From Emticicia agri (lineage in GTDB: Bacteria > Bacteroidota > Bacteroidia > Cytophagales > Spirosomataceae): DNA of 64,000 nt. The translations under genes were made by a program, and so were the position numbers. The notes below the pieces were generated by a model that saw only the letters and a program-made list of their open reading frames with translations, was not told the DNA's origin and searched no databases. Where the stretch lies: the NCBI RefSeq assembly GCF_004168285.1, contig NZ_SEWF01000019.1:1-64000 (forward strand), in the 5' to 3' direction. How positions within the stretch are numbered: position 1 is the first letter of the stretch; every line of letters begins with the position of its first letter. Below are positions 1 through 8,769 of the stretch, piece by piece.

Positions 1-1645
1 ATACTGCTAATCTTATTTATATGTCTTCTATGTTTGCAGGTGCATCTGCTTTTAACCAGCCGATTGGTTCTTGGAACACTTCCAATGTTACTGATATGTC
101 AGTTATGTTTCTTAGTGCATCTGCTTTTAATCAGCCTATTGATTCGTGGAACACTTCCAAGGTTACTGATATGTCTGGTATGTTTCTTAGGGCATCTGCT
201 TTTAATCAGCCTATTGGTTCGTGGAACACTTCCAAGGTTACTACAATGTATGAGATGTTTGAAGATGCCTCCGCTTTTAACCAGCCGATTGGTTCTTGGA
301 ACACTACCAATGTTATTAATATGTCTTCAATGTTTGCAGGTGCATTCGCTTTTAACCAGCCGATTGCTTCATGGAACACTGCCAATGTTAATACAATGTC
401 TAACATGTTTGCAAGAGCATCTGCTTTTAATCAGCCTATTGATTCCTGGGATATGTCTAGTGTCATTAGTACGTCTTCAATGTTTGCAAATGCATCCGCT
501 TTTAACCAGCCCATTGATTCCTGGAATACTGCTAATCTTATTTATATGTCTTCTATGTTTGCAGGTGCATCTGCTTTTAACCAGCCGATTGGTTCTTGGA
601 ACACTTCCAATGTTACTGATATGTCAGTTATGTTTCTTAGTGCATCTGCTTTTAATCAGCCTATTGATTCGTGGAACACTTCCAAGGTTACTGATATGTC
701 TGGTATGTTTCTTAGGGCATCTGCTTTTAATCAGCCTATTGGTTCGTGGAACACTTCCAAGGTTACTACAATGTATGAGATGTTTGAAGATGCCTCCGCT
801 TTTAACCAGCCGATTGGTTCTTGGAACACTACCAATGTTATTAATATGTCTTCAATGTTTGCAGGTGCATTCGCTTTTAACCAGCCGATTGCTTCATGGA
901 ACACTGCCAATGTTAATACAATGTCTAACATGTTTGCAAGAGCATCTGCTTTTAATCAGCCTATTGATTCCTGGGATATGTCTAGTGTCATTAGTACGTC
1001 TTCAATGTTTGCAAATGCATCCGCTTTTAACCAGCCCATTGATTCCTGGAATACTGCTAATCTTATTTATATGTCTTCTATGTTTGCAGGTGCATCTGCT
1101 TTTAACCAGCCGATTGGTTCTTGGAACACTTCCAATGTTACTGATATGTCAGTTATGTTTCTTAGTGCATCTGCTTTTAATCAGCCTATTGATTCGTGGA
1201 ACACTTCCAAGGTTACTGATATGTCTGGTATGTTTCTTAGGGCATCTGCTTTTAATCAGCCTATTGGTTCGTGGAACACTTCCAAGGTTACTACAATGTA
1301 TGAGATGTTTGAAGATGCCTCCGCTTTTAACCAGCCGATTGGTTCTTGGAACACTACCAATGTTATTAATATGTCTTCAATGTTTGCAGGTGCATTCGCT
1401 TTTAACCAGCCGATTGCTTCATGGAACACTGCCAATGTTAATACAATGTCTAACATGTTTGCAAGAGCATCTGCTTTTAATCAGCCTATTGATTCCTGGG
1501 ATATGTCTAGTGTCATTAGTACGTCTTCAATGTTTGCAAATGCATCCGCTTTTAACCAGCCCATTGATTCCTGGAATACTGCTAATCTTATTTATATGTC
1601 TTCTATGTTTGCAGGTGCATCTGCTTTTAACCAGCCGATTGGTTC
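1..1645 (+). repeat. Tandem 525-bp repeat, three full identical copies plus a partial fourth
   Basis: The unit starting at 1 recurs at 526, 1051 and 1576. Copies 1-3 are complete and appear identical base for base: translations in three different frames are identical across copies. The fourth matches only up to about 1645 and then diverges into older modules. Each unit is 175 codons, seven 25-residue DUF285 modules, so expansion or loss keeps the frame. The left edge cuts through the array, so total copy number is unknown. Confidence 0.95.
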
Positions 1646-2852
1646 ATGGAATACCGCCAAGGTTTTTGATATGTCTTTTATATTTGATGGCGCATCCGCC
1701 TTTAACCAGCCGATTGGTTCATGGAATACCGCCAAGGTTAATAAAATGTCTAATATGTTTAGAAATGCAAGCGTTTTTAACCAGACAATTGGCTCTTGGA
1801 ATACAAGCAGTGTTACTAATATGGCGGGAATGTTTAATAGTGCATCTGCTTTTAACCAATCCATTGCTTCATGGAATACTGCTAATGTTACTTATATGCT
1901 TTGGATGTTTCATAACGCAAAAGCTTTTAACCAACCAATTGGTTCCTGGAACACTGCCAATGTTATTAATATGCATGGAATGTTTGATGGTGCATCCGCC
2001 TTTAACCAGCCGATTGGTTCATGGAATACTGCCAAGGTTACCGATATGCGAAATATGTTTAGAAATGCAAGCGTTTTTAACCAGCCTATTCGATTCTGGA
2101 ATCTTTCCAAAGTTGTATTTATGAATAATATGCTTGATAACTCTGGCATGGATTGTAGTAATTACACTGCTACTTTGATTGGCTGGAATGCCAATAGTAA
2201 TACACCAAATGATATAAGATTAGACGCTGCAGGACGCCAATATGGGTCTCAAGCATCTGCTGCAAGGGCAAATCTGATTTCATCTAAAGGCTGGGCTATC
2301 ACAGACGATGGTCTCAGTTCAGGTAATTGTAGCGTAGTAGTAGCTAATACTATTTCAAGCCCGACTTTCACAGGGGTTGAATTTTGTGCAGGTACCAATG
2401 TCAGTATAAGTTTTACTACTATAGGCACTTTTGCCAATGGCAATCAATTTAATGTTTTACTTTCAGATGCTAATGGCAGTTTCAATGCTTCTCAAATTAT
2501 TGGCACAACAACCAGTCCAGGAAGTGTAAACTGTACGGTTCCAGCGAATACAATTGCGGGAGTAAATTATAGAATCAAAGTTGTATCAACCAATCCGGTA
2601 GTTTCAGGTAATAGCAATAACAGCGCATTAACGATTCATCCTCAAAACTGGAATCTGGTAAGTCCAACAAATAATGTTTCTTCTGGAAGTTCAATAAAAA
2701 AGGCTACTCAGACTATTAATGCAAGCAATGCTATTTCCGGGGTATCGATAGTAGAATATAACGCAGGAAAAGCCATTAATTTGACAGCAGGTTTTCAGGT
2801 CGTATCCGGTACAGGTTCAAGTTTTAAAGTAAATATTGTAGGTTGTAATTAA
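1..2852 (+). CDS. BspA-like DUF285 repeat surface protein with GCN C-terminus (5' partial)
   Basis: The frame is open from the left edge (first whole codon at base 3), so the start and any signal peptide lie outside the window. The protein is a run of about 28 modules of 25 residues with the pattern MFxxAxxFNQPIxxWNTxxVxxM, the hallmark of DUF285/BspA-like bacterial surface proteins. The modules end near base 2140 and are followed by the family cap (LDAAGRQY, then [11 protein letters not shown], about 2150-2320). A beta-rich domain of about 100 residues follows (2340-2635). Last comes a short C-terminal domain with the pattern [11 protein letters not shown] ... FKVNIVGCN. The same terminal domain ends the protein at 12924-14468, which suggests a shared sorting or anchoring route. 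Family role (known): extracellular, often adhesive or structural; no enzymatic motif is visible. Confidence is high for family, low for function. Confidence 0.9.
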   Translation, partial: TANLIYMSSMFAGASAFNQPIGSWNTSNVTDMSVMFLSASAFNQPIDSWNTSKVTDMSGMFLRASAFNQPIGSWNTSKVTTMYEMFEDASAFNQPIGSWNTTNVINMSSMFAGAFAFNQPIASWNTANVNTMSNMFARASAFNQPIDSWDMSSVISTSSMFANASAFNQPIDSWNTANLIYMSSMFAGASAFNQPIGSWNTSNVTDMSVMFLSASAFNQPIDSWNTSKVTDMSGMFLRASAFNQPIGSWNTSKVTTMYEMFEDASAFNQPIGSWNTTNVINMSSMFAGAFAFNQPIASWNTANVNTMSNMFARASAFNQPIDSWDMSSVISTSSMFANASAFNQPIDSWNTANLIYMSSMFAGASAFNQPIGSWNTSNVTDMSVMFLSASAFNQPIDSWNTSKVTDMSGMFLRASAFNQPIGSWNTSKVTTMYEMFEDASAFNQPIGSWNTTNVINMSSMFAGAFAFNQPIASWNTANVNTMSNMFARASAFNQPIDSWDMSSVISTSSMFANASAFNQPIDSWNTANLIYMSSMFAGASAFNQPIGSWNTAKVFDMSFIFDGASAFNQPIGSWNTAKVNKMSNMFRNASVFNQTIGSWNTSSVTNMAGMFNSASAFNQSIASWNTANVTYMLWMFHNAKAFNQPIGSWNTANVINMHGMFDGASAFNQPIGSWNTAKVTDMRNMFRNASVFNQPIRFWNLSKVVFMNNMLDNSGMDCSNYTATLIGWNANSNTPNDIRLDAAGRQYGSQASAARANLISSKGWAITDDGLSSGNCSVVVANTISSPTFTGVEFCAGTNVSISFTTIGTFANGNQFNVLLSDANGSFNASQIIGTTTSPGSVNCTVPANTIAGVNYRIKVVSTNPVVSGNSNNSALTIHPQNWNLVSPTNNVSSGSSIKKATQTINASNAISGVSIVEYNAGKAINLTAGFQVVSGTGSSFKVNIVGCN

Positions 2853-2960
2853 ATTTCCACAAAGTTTACAAGTAAAAAACTAATAGGGTCTTAGGTTATT
2901 GAATCTATAAACCTTCTCTGAAATGTCACATTTTTCAACTAACGCTATCTCTTAAACGTA

Positions 2961-3000
2961 CACAAGAAAAACAGCGTTGCGGAAAGGACCACAACGCTGT
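2961..3000 (-). terminator. Rho-independent terminator of the small exported-protein cluster
   Basis: The arms ACAGCGTTG (2971-2979) and CAACGCTGT (2992-3000) form a perfect 9-bp stem with a 12-base loop. On the minus strand the stem is followed by TTTTCTTGTG (complement of 2961-2970). It lies just beyond the stop of the gene at 3033-3422. Confidence 0.8.
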
Positions 3001-3032
3001 CTGATTACCCTAAACTAAATACTAATGATATA

Positions 3033-3422
3033 TTATTTTACTTCTACAGTTCTATAATCTGTTACAGTTGGCACTTTCGTCTGAAGATTCACTTCTTTGG
3101 TGATTGTTTCTTTTCCGTTTGTAATCTCAAAACGATATTTGCCATCTTCTAAGCCTTGCAAGTCGAATTTCTTTGCAAACTGTGTTGCCTTACGATTAAC
3201 AACCTCTACATAGATTGTCTCATTCTTATCGTTTTTCAAACGAATCTCTACCCAGTTACCTTGTTCTTTAGCAATCATTACATTGATTTTCATGGTGTTC
3301 ACCACGCGATACATGCCCACATCAAATGTTTTTCCTTCTGGTAGTTCGGTTGCTGAAACCGCTGTGAATGTGAATAAACCTGCTACAAGAGCCAATGCGA
3401 AATTTTTTACTTGCTTTTTCAT
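3033..3422 (-). CDS. Small exported protein, divergent paralogue of the 3544/4029 pair
   Basis: A 129-residue product with an N-terminal signal peptide (MKKQVKNFALALVAGLFTF, cleavage likely after AVSA). The ATG at 3422 was chosen because it begins the signal peptide; the longer frame upstream starts only with TTG, and an ATG two codons upstream (3428) is also possible. The mature part is a short beta-rich domain containing GMYRV, MKINVMIAKE, GLEDGKYRFEITNGKETITKEV. The same order (GMYxx, MKLN, GKYYVEVKNG, ITKEI) appears in the two neighbours, so all three are one family. No catalytic motif is visible; a small extracytoplasmic Ig-like or carbohydrate-binding-like fold is a guess. It is last in a minus-strand series and is followed by a clear terminator. 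Function unknown. Confidence 0.75.
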   Translation of the reverse strand: MKKQVKNFALALVAGLFTFTAVSATELPEGKTFDVGMYRVVNTMKINVMIAKEQGNWVEIRLKNDKNETIYVEVVNRKATQFAKKFDLQGLEDGKYRFEITNGKETITKEVNLQTKVPTVTDYRTVEVK

Positions 3423-3543
3423 AATCATAATTTTGTTAAATGTTAAGTAATCTGCTTTTTTCAATTAAATAGATGCTTTTTTAGAGCTGTGTGTTGCAAA
3501 CTTTAAGTCAATCGGCTTTATAGCCTGATAAGCGGTCGGTGGC

Positions 3544-3918
3544 TTAGTAACTTAATGTCTGTATACCTTTTACGATTTCTTTAGTAATAATGCGGTCTCC
3601 GTTTTTAACCTCTACGTAGTATTTACCGGCTTTTACGTTGCTCATATCAAAACACAATTTGTATGAACCAACTTTTTTACCTAATGTTTCTTCGTGTAGC
3701 GTGCTTCCGTCAGCGTCCATTAATTTAATGGTAGCCGAAACTCCTTTATCTTTTGTCAGGTTCATGTTCAATTTCATTGAATTGGTGTAACCTGCTTCGT
3801 ACATACCTACTTTAAGGTTGCTGCTTTTGTATTCAATTTTTTTATCGTCAGCATTGGCGTTGAATGCTACAGTAGATGCTAATAAAGCAATAGCGATGAT
3901 TGATGTTATCTTTTTCAT
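3544..3918 (-). CDS. Small exported protein (tandem paralogue, intact copy)
   Basis: A 124-residue product. Residues 1-23 are a typical signal peptide (MKKITSIIAIALLASTVAF, cleavage likely after ANA). The mature domain of about 100 residues contains VGMYEAGYTNSMKLNMNL, a mid-region LGKKVGSYKLCFDMSNV, and GKYYVEVKNGDRIITKEI near the C-terminus. The alternating hydrophobic pattern suggests a small beta-sandwich, like many exported Bacteroidota proteins of unknown function. One Cys is present in the mature part. The neighbour at 4029-4403 is nearly identical but carries a stop codon. No enzymatic residues are recognisable and I cannot assign a function. Confidence 0.8.
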   Translation of the reverse strand: MKKITSIIAIALLASTVAFNANADDKKIEYKSSNLKVGMYEAGYTNSMKLNMNLTKDKGVSATIKLMDADGSTLHEETLGKKVGSYKLCFDMSNVKAGKYYVEVKNGDRIITKEIVKGIQTLSY

Positions 3919-4028
3919 AATTTTAATTTTTTAAATTTTAGCTTTTTCAAATAATAGATGCTTTCTTAGAGCTGTGTGTGTCAGATTTTACGTTAATCGG
4001 CTTTATAGCCTGATAAACGGTTGGTAGC

Positions 4029-4403
4029 TTAGTAACTTAAAGTCTGTGTACCTTTTACGATTTCTTTAGTGATGATACGATCTCCGTTTTTAACCTCTAC
4101 ATAGTATTTACCGGCTTTTACATTGCTCATATCAAAACACAATTTGTATGAACTAACTTTTTTACCTAATACTTCTTCGTGCAAGATGCTTCCGTCGGCA
4201 TTCATTAATTTAATAGTAGCAGATACTCCTTTATCTTTTGTCAGGTTCATGTTCAATTTCATTGAATTGGTTTAACCTGCTTCGTACATACCTACATTAA
4301 GGTTGCTGCTTTTATATTCAATTTTTTTGTCTTCTGCATTTGCGTTGAAAGCTAAAGTAGTGGCTAATAAAGCTATGGCGATGGTTGATGTTAACTTTTT
4401 CAT
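4029..4403 (-). pseudogene. Third copy of the small exported protein, interrupted by TAA at codon 44
   Basis: Read from the ATG at 4403, the frame gives signal peptide MKKLTSTIAIALLATTLAF and continues as in the intact paralogue to ...NVGMYEAG, then meets TAA (4272-4274, minus strand). The intact copy has TAC (Tyr) here, so one C-to-A change explains the stop. Downstream the frame resumes as TNSMKLNMNL and stays open and well conserved to 4029, with the same total length (125 codons including stop). The remaining frame shows no other damage, so the mutation looks recent, or the codon is read through or is a sequence error. A shorter product could in principle start at the Met at 4262, but it would lack the signal peptide. 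Confidence 0.8.
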
Positions 4404-4434
4404 AATTGTATTTTTTAAAATTTTATTTAATTGT

Positions 4435-4828
4435 TTTGATGGTTTAAAATTAGCCCGGCTTTGTTTTTCAGTGTAACATTTGTGATGAAAGTAAAGTATT
4501 TTGTGATGAACCTCTTCTCTCGGTATGTCTCTGTTTTTGCTTTAACTAATTTTGTTTTTGTTTTGATGACTCAAAGTTATATGTTTTACTTGGTACTGTG
4601 CATTACAAACTACTCGAGTGGTTATTTTAAAAGGATAAACGGTAATTAGATTTGACAGCCTTGAAATTCATTTTTTGTAAAATTTTATTTCGTTAAATCC
4701 TTTTAACTAACTTTAAAAAAGAGCCTCACAGAACAATATTTTGCAAAATGTTAATTTTTGTTAAAATTCCTTATTTCCGTTTCCCTCTTCTTTACTACTT
4801 TCGTTGTTGCTTTGATGGTTCAAAATTA
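4435..4828 (-). promoter_or_regulatory. Three dispersed TTTGA-N4-TCAAA inverted repeats overlapping TAnnTTTG-like boxes
   Basis: The plus strand shows TTTGATGGTTTAAAATTA (4435-4452), TTTGATGACTCAAAGTTA (4562-4579) and TTTGATGGTTCAAAATTA (4811-4828). Read on the minus strand they become TAATTTTA, TAACTTTG and TAATTTTG followed by an ATCAAA. The second and third match the Bacteroidota -7 consensus TAnnTTTG. The copy nearest the broken gene would be its promoter. I did not find a clean -33 TTTG at 19-22 bases from any of them, so they may equally be operator sites or remnants of duplicated promoters. Confidence 0.4.
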
Positions 4829-5165
4829 TACTGCTTTTTTTAATCAGATAACTTACAATTTATAAACGGTCAATGCTAACTTACGAACGGTTACTTCTTT
4901 CTTATTTCTGGCGCAATTCGGGTGTTTGGCAAAATTATATTTTATCTGTATATACTTTGCTTTTTAAAAAAGGTTACAAACAAAATAATATTTTGATAAA
5001 CCCTTCGTTTTGCCCTTTCGCCTCATGCTTACATTATATATATATGACAAACTCGTGCCAGAAAATTTTAAAATTTGTTAAAATTTATATAACTCTCTTA
5101 TAATCAATCAATTAACCAAACTTAAGTGTGCCAAAAAAATTTCCAGAATATCGAAATTTGTCCGA

Positions 5166-5222
5166 TTTCGTACGTTTTTATTCCATTTTCGTACACCCGT
5201 ACAAAAAACTTTGGTAGTTTTG
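5166..5222 (+). promoter_or_regulatory. TTTCGTAC direct repeat and TAGTTTTG box upstream of the DUF1080 gene
   Basis: TTTCGTAC occurs at 5166-5173 and again at 5187-5194, a 21-bp period (two helical turns). It is followed by TAGTTTTG at 5215-5222, which matches the -7 consensus TAnnTTTG. No exact TTTG lies at the usual -33 position. TTCGTA is also the half-site of the BlaI-type operators at 9210 and 9267. The distance to the ATG at 5392 is long (about 160 bases), so this is tentative. Confidence 0.3.
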
Positions 5223-5391
5223 GCAAACTACACTATAGTTTAAAAGAGTAAAAAGAACACTTTCGGGTGGCAGATAAATAATTTTTATCAAATTTTTGAA
5301 GTAATTTTTTTAAAAAAACTTGTAGCTTGCAGTTTAAATCTATATCAATAGAATAGGTATAGATAGTAACATTCAACCTTATTTACTCAAG

Positions 5392-6174
5392 ATGAAAAAA
5401 ATACAGATTTTAGCCTCTTCATTTGCCATTGCAGTTTTAATCAGTTGTAACACCAATGCCCAAACCAAATCTACCGTACCGGAAGTTTCACCGGCTCCTA
5501 TGAAACCTGATATGACAGAAATCTGGAATCCGGAAGTACCTGTGGTAACGCCGGGTAAAAATTTGGGTGATGCTCCTTCTGATGCTATCATACTTTTTGA
5601 CGGAAAAGATTTATCGCAATGGGTAAGTGCCAAAGATGGCGGACCTGCCAAATGGAATATCGTTAATGGCATAATGGAAGTAGCACCGGGTACAGGCGAT
5701 ATTAAAACCAAAATGAAATTCGGAGACTGCCAGCTACATATTGAATGGAGCGCACCAGATGAAGTAAAAGGCGTAAGCCAGGGCCGTGGCAATAGCGGCG
5801 TTTTCTTTCAGGATCGCTACGAACTTCAGGTATTGGATTCATATCAGAACCGTACTTACCGTAACGGACAAGCCGGAAGTATTTATAAAGATGCTGCTCC
5901 ATTAGTAAACGTAACCCGTGGCCCATTAGAGTGGAATACTTATGATGTTATTTATACCGCTCCTCGTTTCAAACCAGACGGCCGTATAGATTACCCTGCC
6001 CGCATTACTGTATTACATAATGGTGTGGTAGTTCAAAATAATACAACTATTCTTGGATTGACACTTTATATAGGGTTACATACCTATCCTGAAGCGCATG
6101 GTGATGATGTAATTCACCTCCAAGACCACGGCAACAAAACTCAGTTCAGAAATATCTGGATCAGAAAACTGTAA
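5392..6174 (+). CDS. DUF1080 (3-keto-disaccharide hydrolase family) lipoprotein
   Basis: A 260-residue product. The N-terminus is a lipoprotein signal (hydrophobic stretch then LISC, Cys19), so it should be anchored in the envelope. From about residue 65 to the end it matches the DUF1080/PF06439 concanavalin-like fold: LFDGKDLSQW at the start, GNSGVFFQDRYELQVLDSY in the middle and LQDHGNKTQFRNIWIR at the end, all typical family positions. Members include 3-keto-glycoside hydrolases and many uncharacterised exported proteins of Bacteroidota and Planctomycetota, so sugar binding or hydrolysis is likely but the substrate is unknown. It stands alone, with a strong hairpin downstream and a long upstream region that may carry regulation. 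Confidence 0.85.
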   Translation: MKKIQILASSFAIAVLISCNTNAQTKSTVPEVSPAPMKPDMTEIWNPEVPVVTPGKNLGDAPSDAIILFDGKDLSQWVSAKDGGPAKWNIVNGIMEVAPGTGDIKTKMKFGDCQLHIEWSAPDEVKGVSQGRGNSGVFFQDRYELQVLDSYQNRTYRNGQAGSIYKDAAPLVNVTRGPLEWNTYDVIYTAPRFKPDGRIDYPARITVLHNGVVVQNNTTILGLTLYIGLHTYPEAHGDDVIHLQDHGNKTQFRNIWIRKL

Positions 6175-6200
6175 TTTGCCCCAAATAAGCTTAGCTATTT

Positions 6201-6234
6201 ACCAATGCCATTTCTTAACCGGAATGGCATTGGT
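6201..6234 (+). terminator. Hairpin terminator after the DUF1080 gene
   Basis: ACCAATGCCATT (6201-6212) and its exact reverse complement (6223-6234) form a 12-bp stem with a 10-base loop. The stem begins 26 bases after the stop codon. The T-tract that follows is weak (GTTTGT). Confidence 0.65.
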
Positions 6235-6289
6235 GTTTGTAGGGTGAATTTCCGGTTTGTCGTAAAGTCCGATTTAGTCTTGCTCTACC

Positions 6290-6322
6290 TTATTCTATCG
6301 CCCAAAGAAGACGATAGAATAA
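6290..6322 (-). terminator. Hairpin downstream of the BlaR1-like gene
   Basis: TTATTCTATCG (6290-6300) pairs perfectly with CGATAGAATAA (6312-6322): 11 bp with an 11-base loop. It starts 12 bases beyond the stop of the minus-strand gene at 6335. There is no T-run on the far side, so efficiency is uncertain. Confidence 0.55.
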
Positions 6323-6334
6323 AGTATATGGCTG

Positions 6335-8734
6335 TTAGTTATATATGCGTGGTGCTCTGACTGGTCTGGGAGCAATTACTGGTGTCGGAGTTCTGACATA
6401 TCTTGATAGAGGCGTTGGTGCAACCACAGGTGAAGGCGTTCTTAAATAGGCTCTGGGTTCAGCAGGCGGAGTTGGAGCTATTGCAGCAGCATAGGCGGCT
6501 CTTTCAGCTGCTCGTGGTGTGGGTGCCACAGCTGGTACTGGTGGCACAGGCGGCACAGCACTACCAAAGCGATGATACATATGCCCATCATTACTGTACG
6601 TACTGAAATTAATGTTATCTCCATGTGCCTCTATAGTAAAATCTTTTTCCTTGATACCTCTCATGCGGCTTCCCCATGTTTTGTTAATCCAGTTCCATAC
6701 TTTTTCATACGTTGCAGGCGATTGAGACTCTAAATCGATTAATAATTTCTCACCTTTAATACGTATCTCAAAATCTTTCTTGTCTTTAATCAAACCCTCT
6801 TTGAAAAGCATTTCAGCAAAATCTCTGAACTCCTTTTTAAAACGTGCCTCCTCTTCTTTGGCTAATTTTTCTATTATCTTACCTTTTTCTTCCATCAAAC
6901 GCCCCAGGCTATCCATTGGTCTCTCATACCTACTCATCAGTCTCTGCAAACTATCCATCGGGTTGTTCAGGCGTTCCATTTTGTGTTGGATAGGCAACAT
7001 TTCCTCTTCTACTTTACGCATTTCTTCTTCTACCAAGTGCAGTTGGTTTTCGAGGTCTCGTTCTTTTTTCTCAAGTGTCCGTATTTTTTGCTCTGCATCA
7101 GCAGGCATTCTCGCATCACGATACTGATTTTCTATTTTTCGCATAGCCAAACTTACTTCCTGCATTTCTAAAGAAATATTCTCCATTTTTCTTTGAGGCA
7201 CACGCATTTTTAACGAAACCTGCTCCATGTCTTTGCCATGTTTTTCCATCAGTTTCCCGTATTTTTCCTCCATTTGCTTACCATACTTTTCCATTTCCTG
7301 GCCGTATTTCTCCATTTCTCTACCCAATCGCTCCATTTCCTTTTCTGCTTCGTTCAGTCTTGAAGTATCAGCACTATAGGCTTCTTCACTAAATTCTGTA
7401 CTAAAGAATTGCTCATTTACCTCTTCCATTTCATCCTCAACAATACCAGGCACAACTGCAAATTTTGCATCCTTCGCTTTCAGATAGCCAACCGCATAGG
7501 CTTTCATGCTATCAAATTCTTTGCCTGCCAGTTCTTTCCCTTCTACAACAATCTTTACAATTTCTCCTTTTTGGTTTTTATATACCCCTACATTTTTTTT
7601 GTCTTTTTCAAAAAAGTAGAAATCAAACTGCTCTTCCGGTTTAATACGCTCATTGTTTGTATTTTTTGCTGACGGGTCATTTTTGGCTATTCTGTCTTGC
7701 CCGTAAGCAATACCCATAGCGGCAATCAGTACCATACCTACAAAAACCGCCCAGTTGCCATAGCTCATTGGTTTGGCATCATTAATGCCCACAATACGTT
7801 TGATTCTGTCCATAAAGGTCTGACGTTTTGCCCCGAAAGCCATAGCCAGACGTGGTTGGTGCTGAAATGTAGCCACCTGTGTCAATGCTTTGGCTAATAC
7901 CAGTCTGTCGCCACAGATATTTACTGCAAAATCATCACAGCAGTTTTCTCTTTCGTCACGCACCTGTGCCGAGATAAACCACGTAGCCGGATGATAGAAA
8001 AACAGAATTTCAATACAACTCTGGAATATATTAACCAGATAATCGTAGCGTTTGATATGTGCCAGTTCATGGGCTAAAACTGCTTCTAACTGAGTGATAC
8101 TCAACCCTGACATAATACCTGCCGGAAGCAGAATAATTGGTTTTATCCAGCCGATAGTCATAGGTACAACAGCTTTAGCCGACTCAACCAATCTGATAGG
8201 TATATTCAACTGAATTTTCTCTTGTAAGTCTTCCATAATACCTAATACTTCGTCTCTTACAGGATTTATTTTCTGTACTTTTAGTTGTTGCACATATACA
8301 AAACCTATAATTAAACGTAGCAACAGAAGATTGGCGCCTATAAACCAGAATAGTACGAAAGTATCCAGGTTATTATGCATGAATAGTTCTGCCTGTTGGA
8401 TAAAAGTTAATTCAGACGGAGCAAACACTGAAATACCTTCTAAGTTGGTAGCGGCATTCTGAATAAAAAATGCTGTAAACTTTGGCTTACCTCCGGCTAA
8501 GACTTCGGCTGGCTCATATACCATAAAAAAGGTAGCCACAGCACTGATAAACTGCAAACTTAATGCGCCTATGCCTTGCCAGTAACGGGCATTAGAAGTT
8601 TTGAAAATATGGCGTAAAATACTAAAGGCTACTACAATAACAAGCCCTTGCCACAATGAGTGAATGAGTGTCCAGCCTAATGCTGAACTGATGTTTTCGG
8701 GAATTCCGGCAGTAAAATCAAAAAGCTTTTTCAT
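6335..8734 (-). CDS. blaR1: BlaR1/MecR1-type M56 membrane metalloprotease with coiled-coil and Pro-rich tail
   Basis: A 799-residue product. The N-terminal ~350 residues hold several membrane segments and the M56 protease core: zinc motif HELAH at residues 222-226, followed by the downstream acidic segment RDERENCCDDFA that supplies the third ligand. A further membrane segment lies near 327-345. BlaR1 proteins normally end in a penicillin-binding sensor domain; none is present here. Residues of about 450-640 are instead a highly charged coiled coil with repeated MEKYG-type heptads. The C-terminal ~90 residues are Pro/Ala-rich (VPPVPPVPAVAPTP and similar). The gene lies 35 bases behind blaI in the same operon. 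By analogy the protease would destroy the repressor on an envelope signal; which signal is unknown. Confidence 0.88.
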   Translation of the reverse strand: MKKLFDFTAGIPENISSALGWTLIHSLWQGLVIVVAFSILRHIFKTSNARYWQGIGALSLQFISAVATFFMVYEPAEVLAGGKPKFTAFFIQNAATNLEGISVFAPSELTFIQQAELFMHNNLDTFVLFWFIGANLLLLRLIIGFVYVQQLKVQKINPVRDEVLGIMEDLQEKIQLNIPIRLVESAKAVVPMTIGWIKPIILLPAGIMSGLSITQLEAVLAHELAHIKRYDYLVNIFQSCIEILFFYHPATWFISAQVRDERENCCDDFAVNICGDRLVLAKALTQVATFQHQPRLAMAFGAKRQTFMDRIKRIVGINDAKPMSYGNWAVFVGMVLIAAMGIAYGQDRIAKNDPSAKNTNNERIKPEEQFDFYFFEKDKKNVGVYKNQKGEIVKIVVEGKELAGKEFDSMKAYAVGYLKAKDAKFAVVPGIVEDEMEEVNEQFFSTEFSEEAYSADTSRLNEAEKEMERLGREMEKYGQEMEKYGKQMEEKYGKLMEKHGKDMEQVSLKMRVPQRKMENISLEMQEVSLAMRKIENQYRDARMPADAEQKIRTLEKKERDLENQLHLVEEEMRKVEEEMLPIQHKMERLNNPMDSLQRLMSRYERPMDSLGRLMEEKGKIIEKLAKEEEARFKKEFRDFAEMLFKEGLIKDKKDFEIRIKGEKLLIDLESQSPATYEKVWNWINKTWGSRMRGIKEKDFTIEAHGDNINFSTYSNDGHMYHRFGSAVPPVPPVPAVAPTPRAAERAAYAAAIAPTPPAEPRAYLRTPSPVVAPTPLSRYVRTPTPVIAPRPVRAPRIYN

Positions 8735-8769
8735 AATTAAATTAAGTATAATGTTGTTAGTTTAATAGG

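Larger units (their letters stand above)
3481..4430 (-). repeat. Imperfect tandem duplication of about 485 bp
   Basis: The segment 3481 to about 3945 (3' flank plus gene 3544-3918) is repeated at about 3966 to 4430 (same 3' flank plus the broken gene 4029-4403). The duplication carries the sequence ATCGGCTTTATAGCCTGATAA (3' flank) in both units, and the two coding frames have the same length (375 bp). Similarity is high but not perfect, so the duplication is older than the 525-bp repeats at the window start. Confidence 0.85.
4404..5391. other. Long AT-rich non-coding stretch
   Basis: Nearly 1 kb between the small-protein cluster (minus strand) and the DUF1080 gene (plus strand). Two short frames here (4461-4649, 4873-5103) are rich in Phe/Leu/Tyr/Ile, as expected from AT-rich noise, and I do not call them. 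What I do see are three copies of an inverted-repeat motif (4435-4828) and a TTTCGTAC direct repeat with a promoter-like element near 5215, each listed separately. Confidence 0.6.

Noticed and set aside
1-1645. Regular repeats that could suggest a CRISPR array
   Set aside because: The units are 525 bp with no unique spacers and lie inside a coding frame.
34-2124. Long open frame in another plus-strand frame, and four minus-strand frames, over the DUF285 repeats
   Set aside because: They are shadows of the real gene: the repeat keeps several frames open at once, and their products are Leu-rich, low-complexity and lack any family motif.
4461-5103. Two short ORFs (62 and 76 codons) in the AT-rich gap
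   Set aside because: Composition (Phe, Tyr, Leu, Ile) is what random AT-rich DNA gives; there is no signal, motif or sensible start context.
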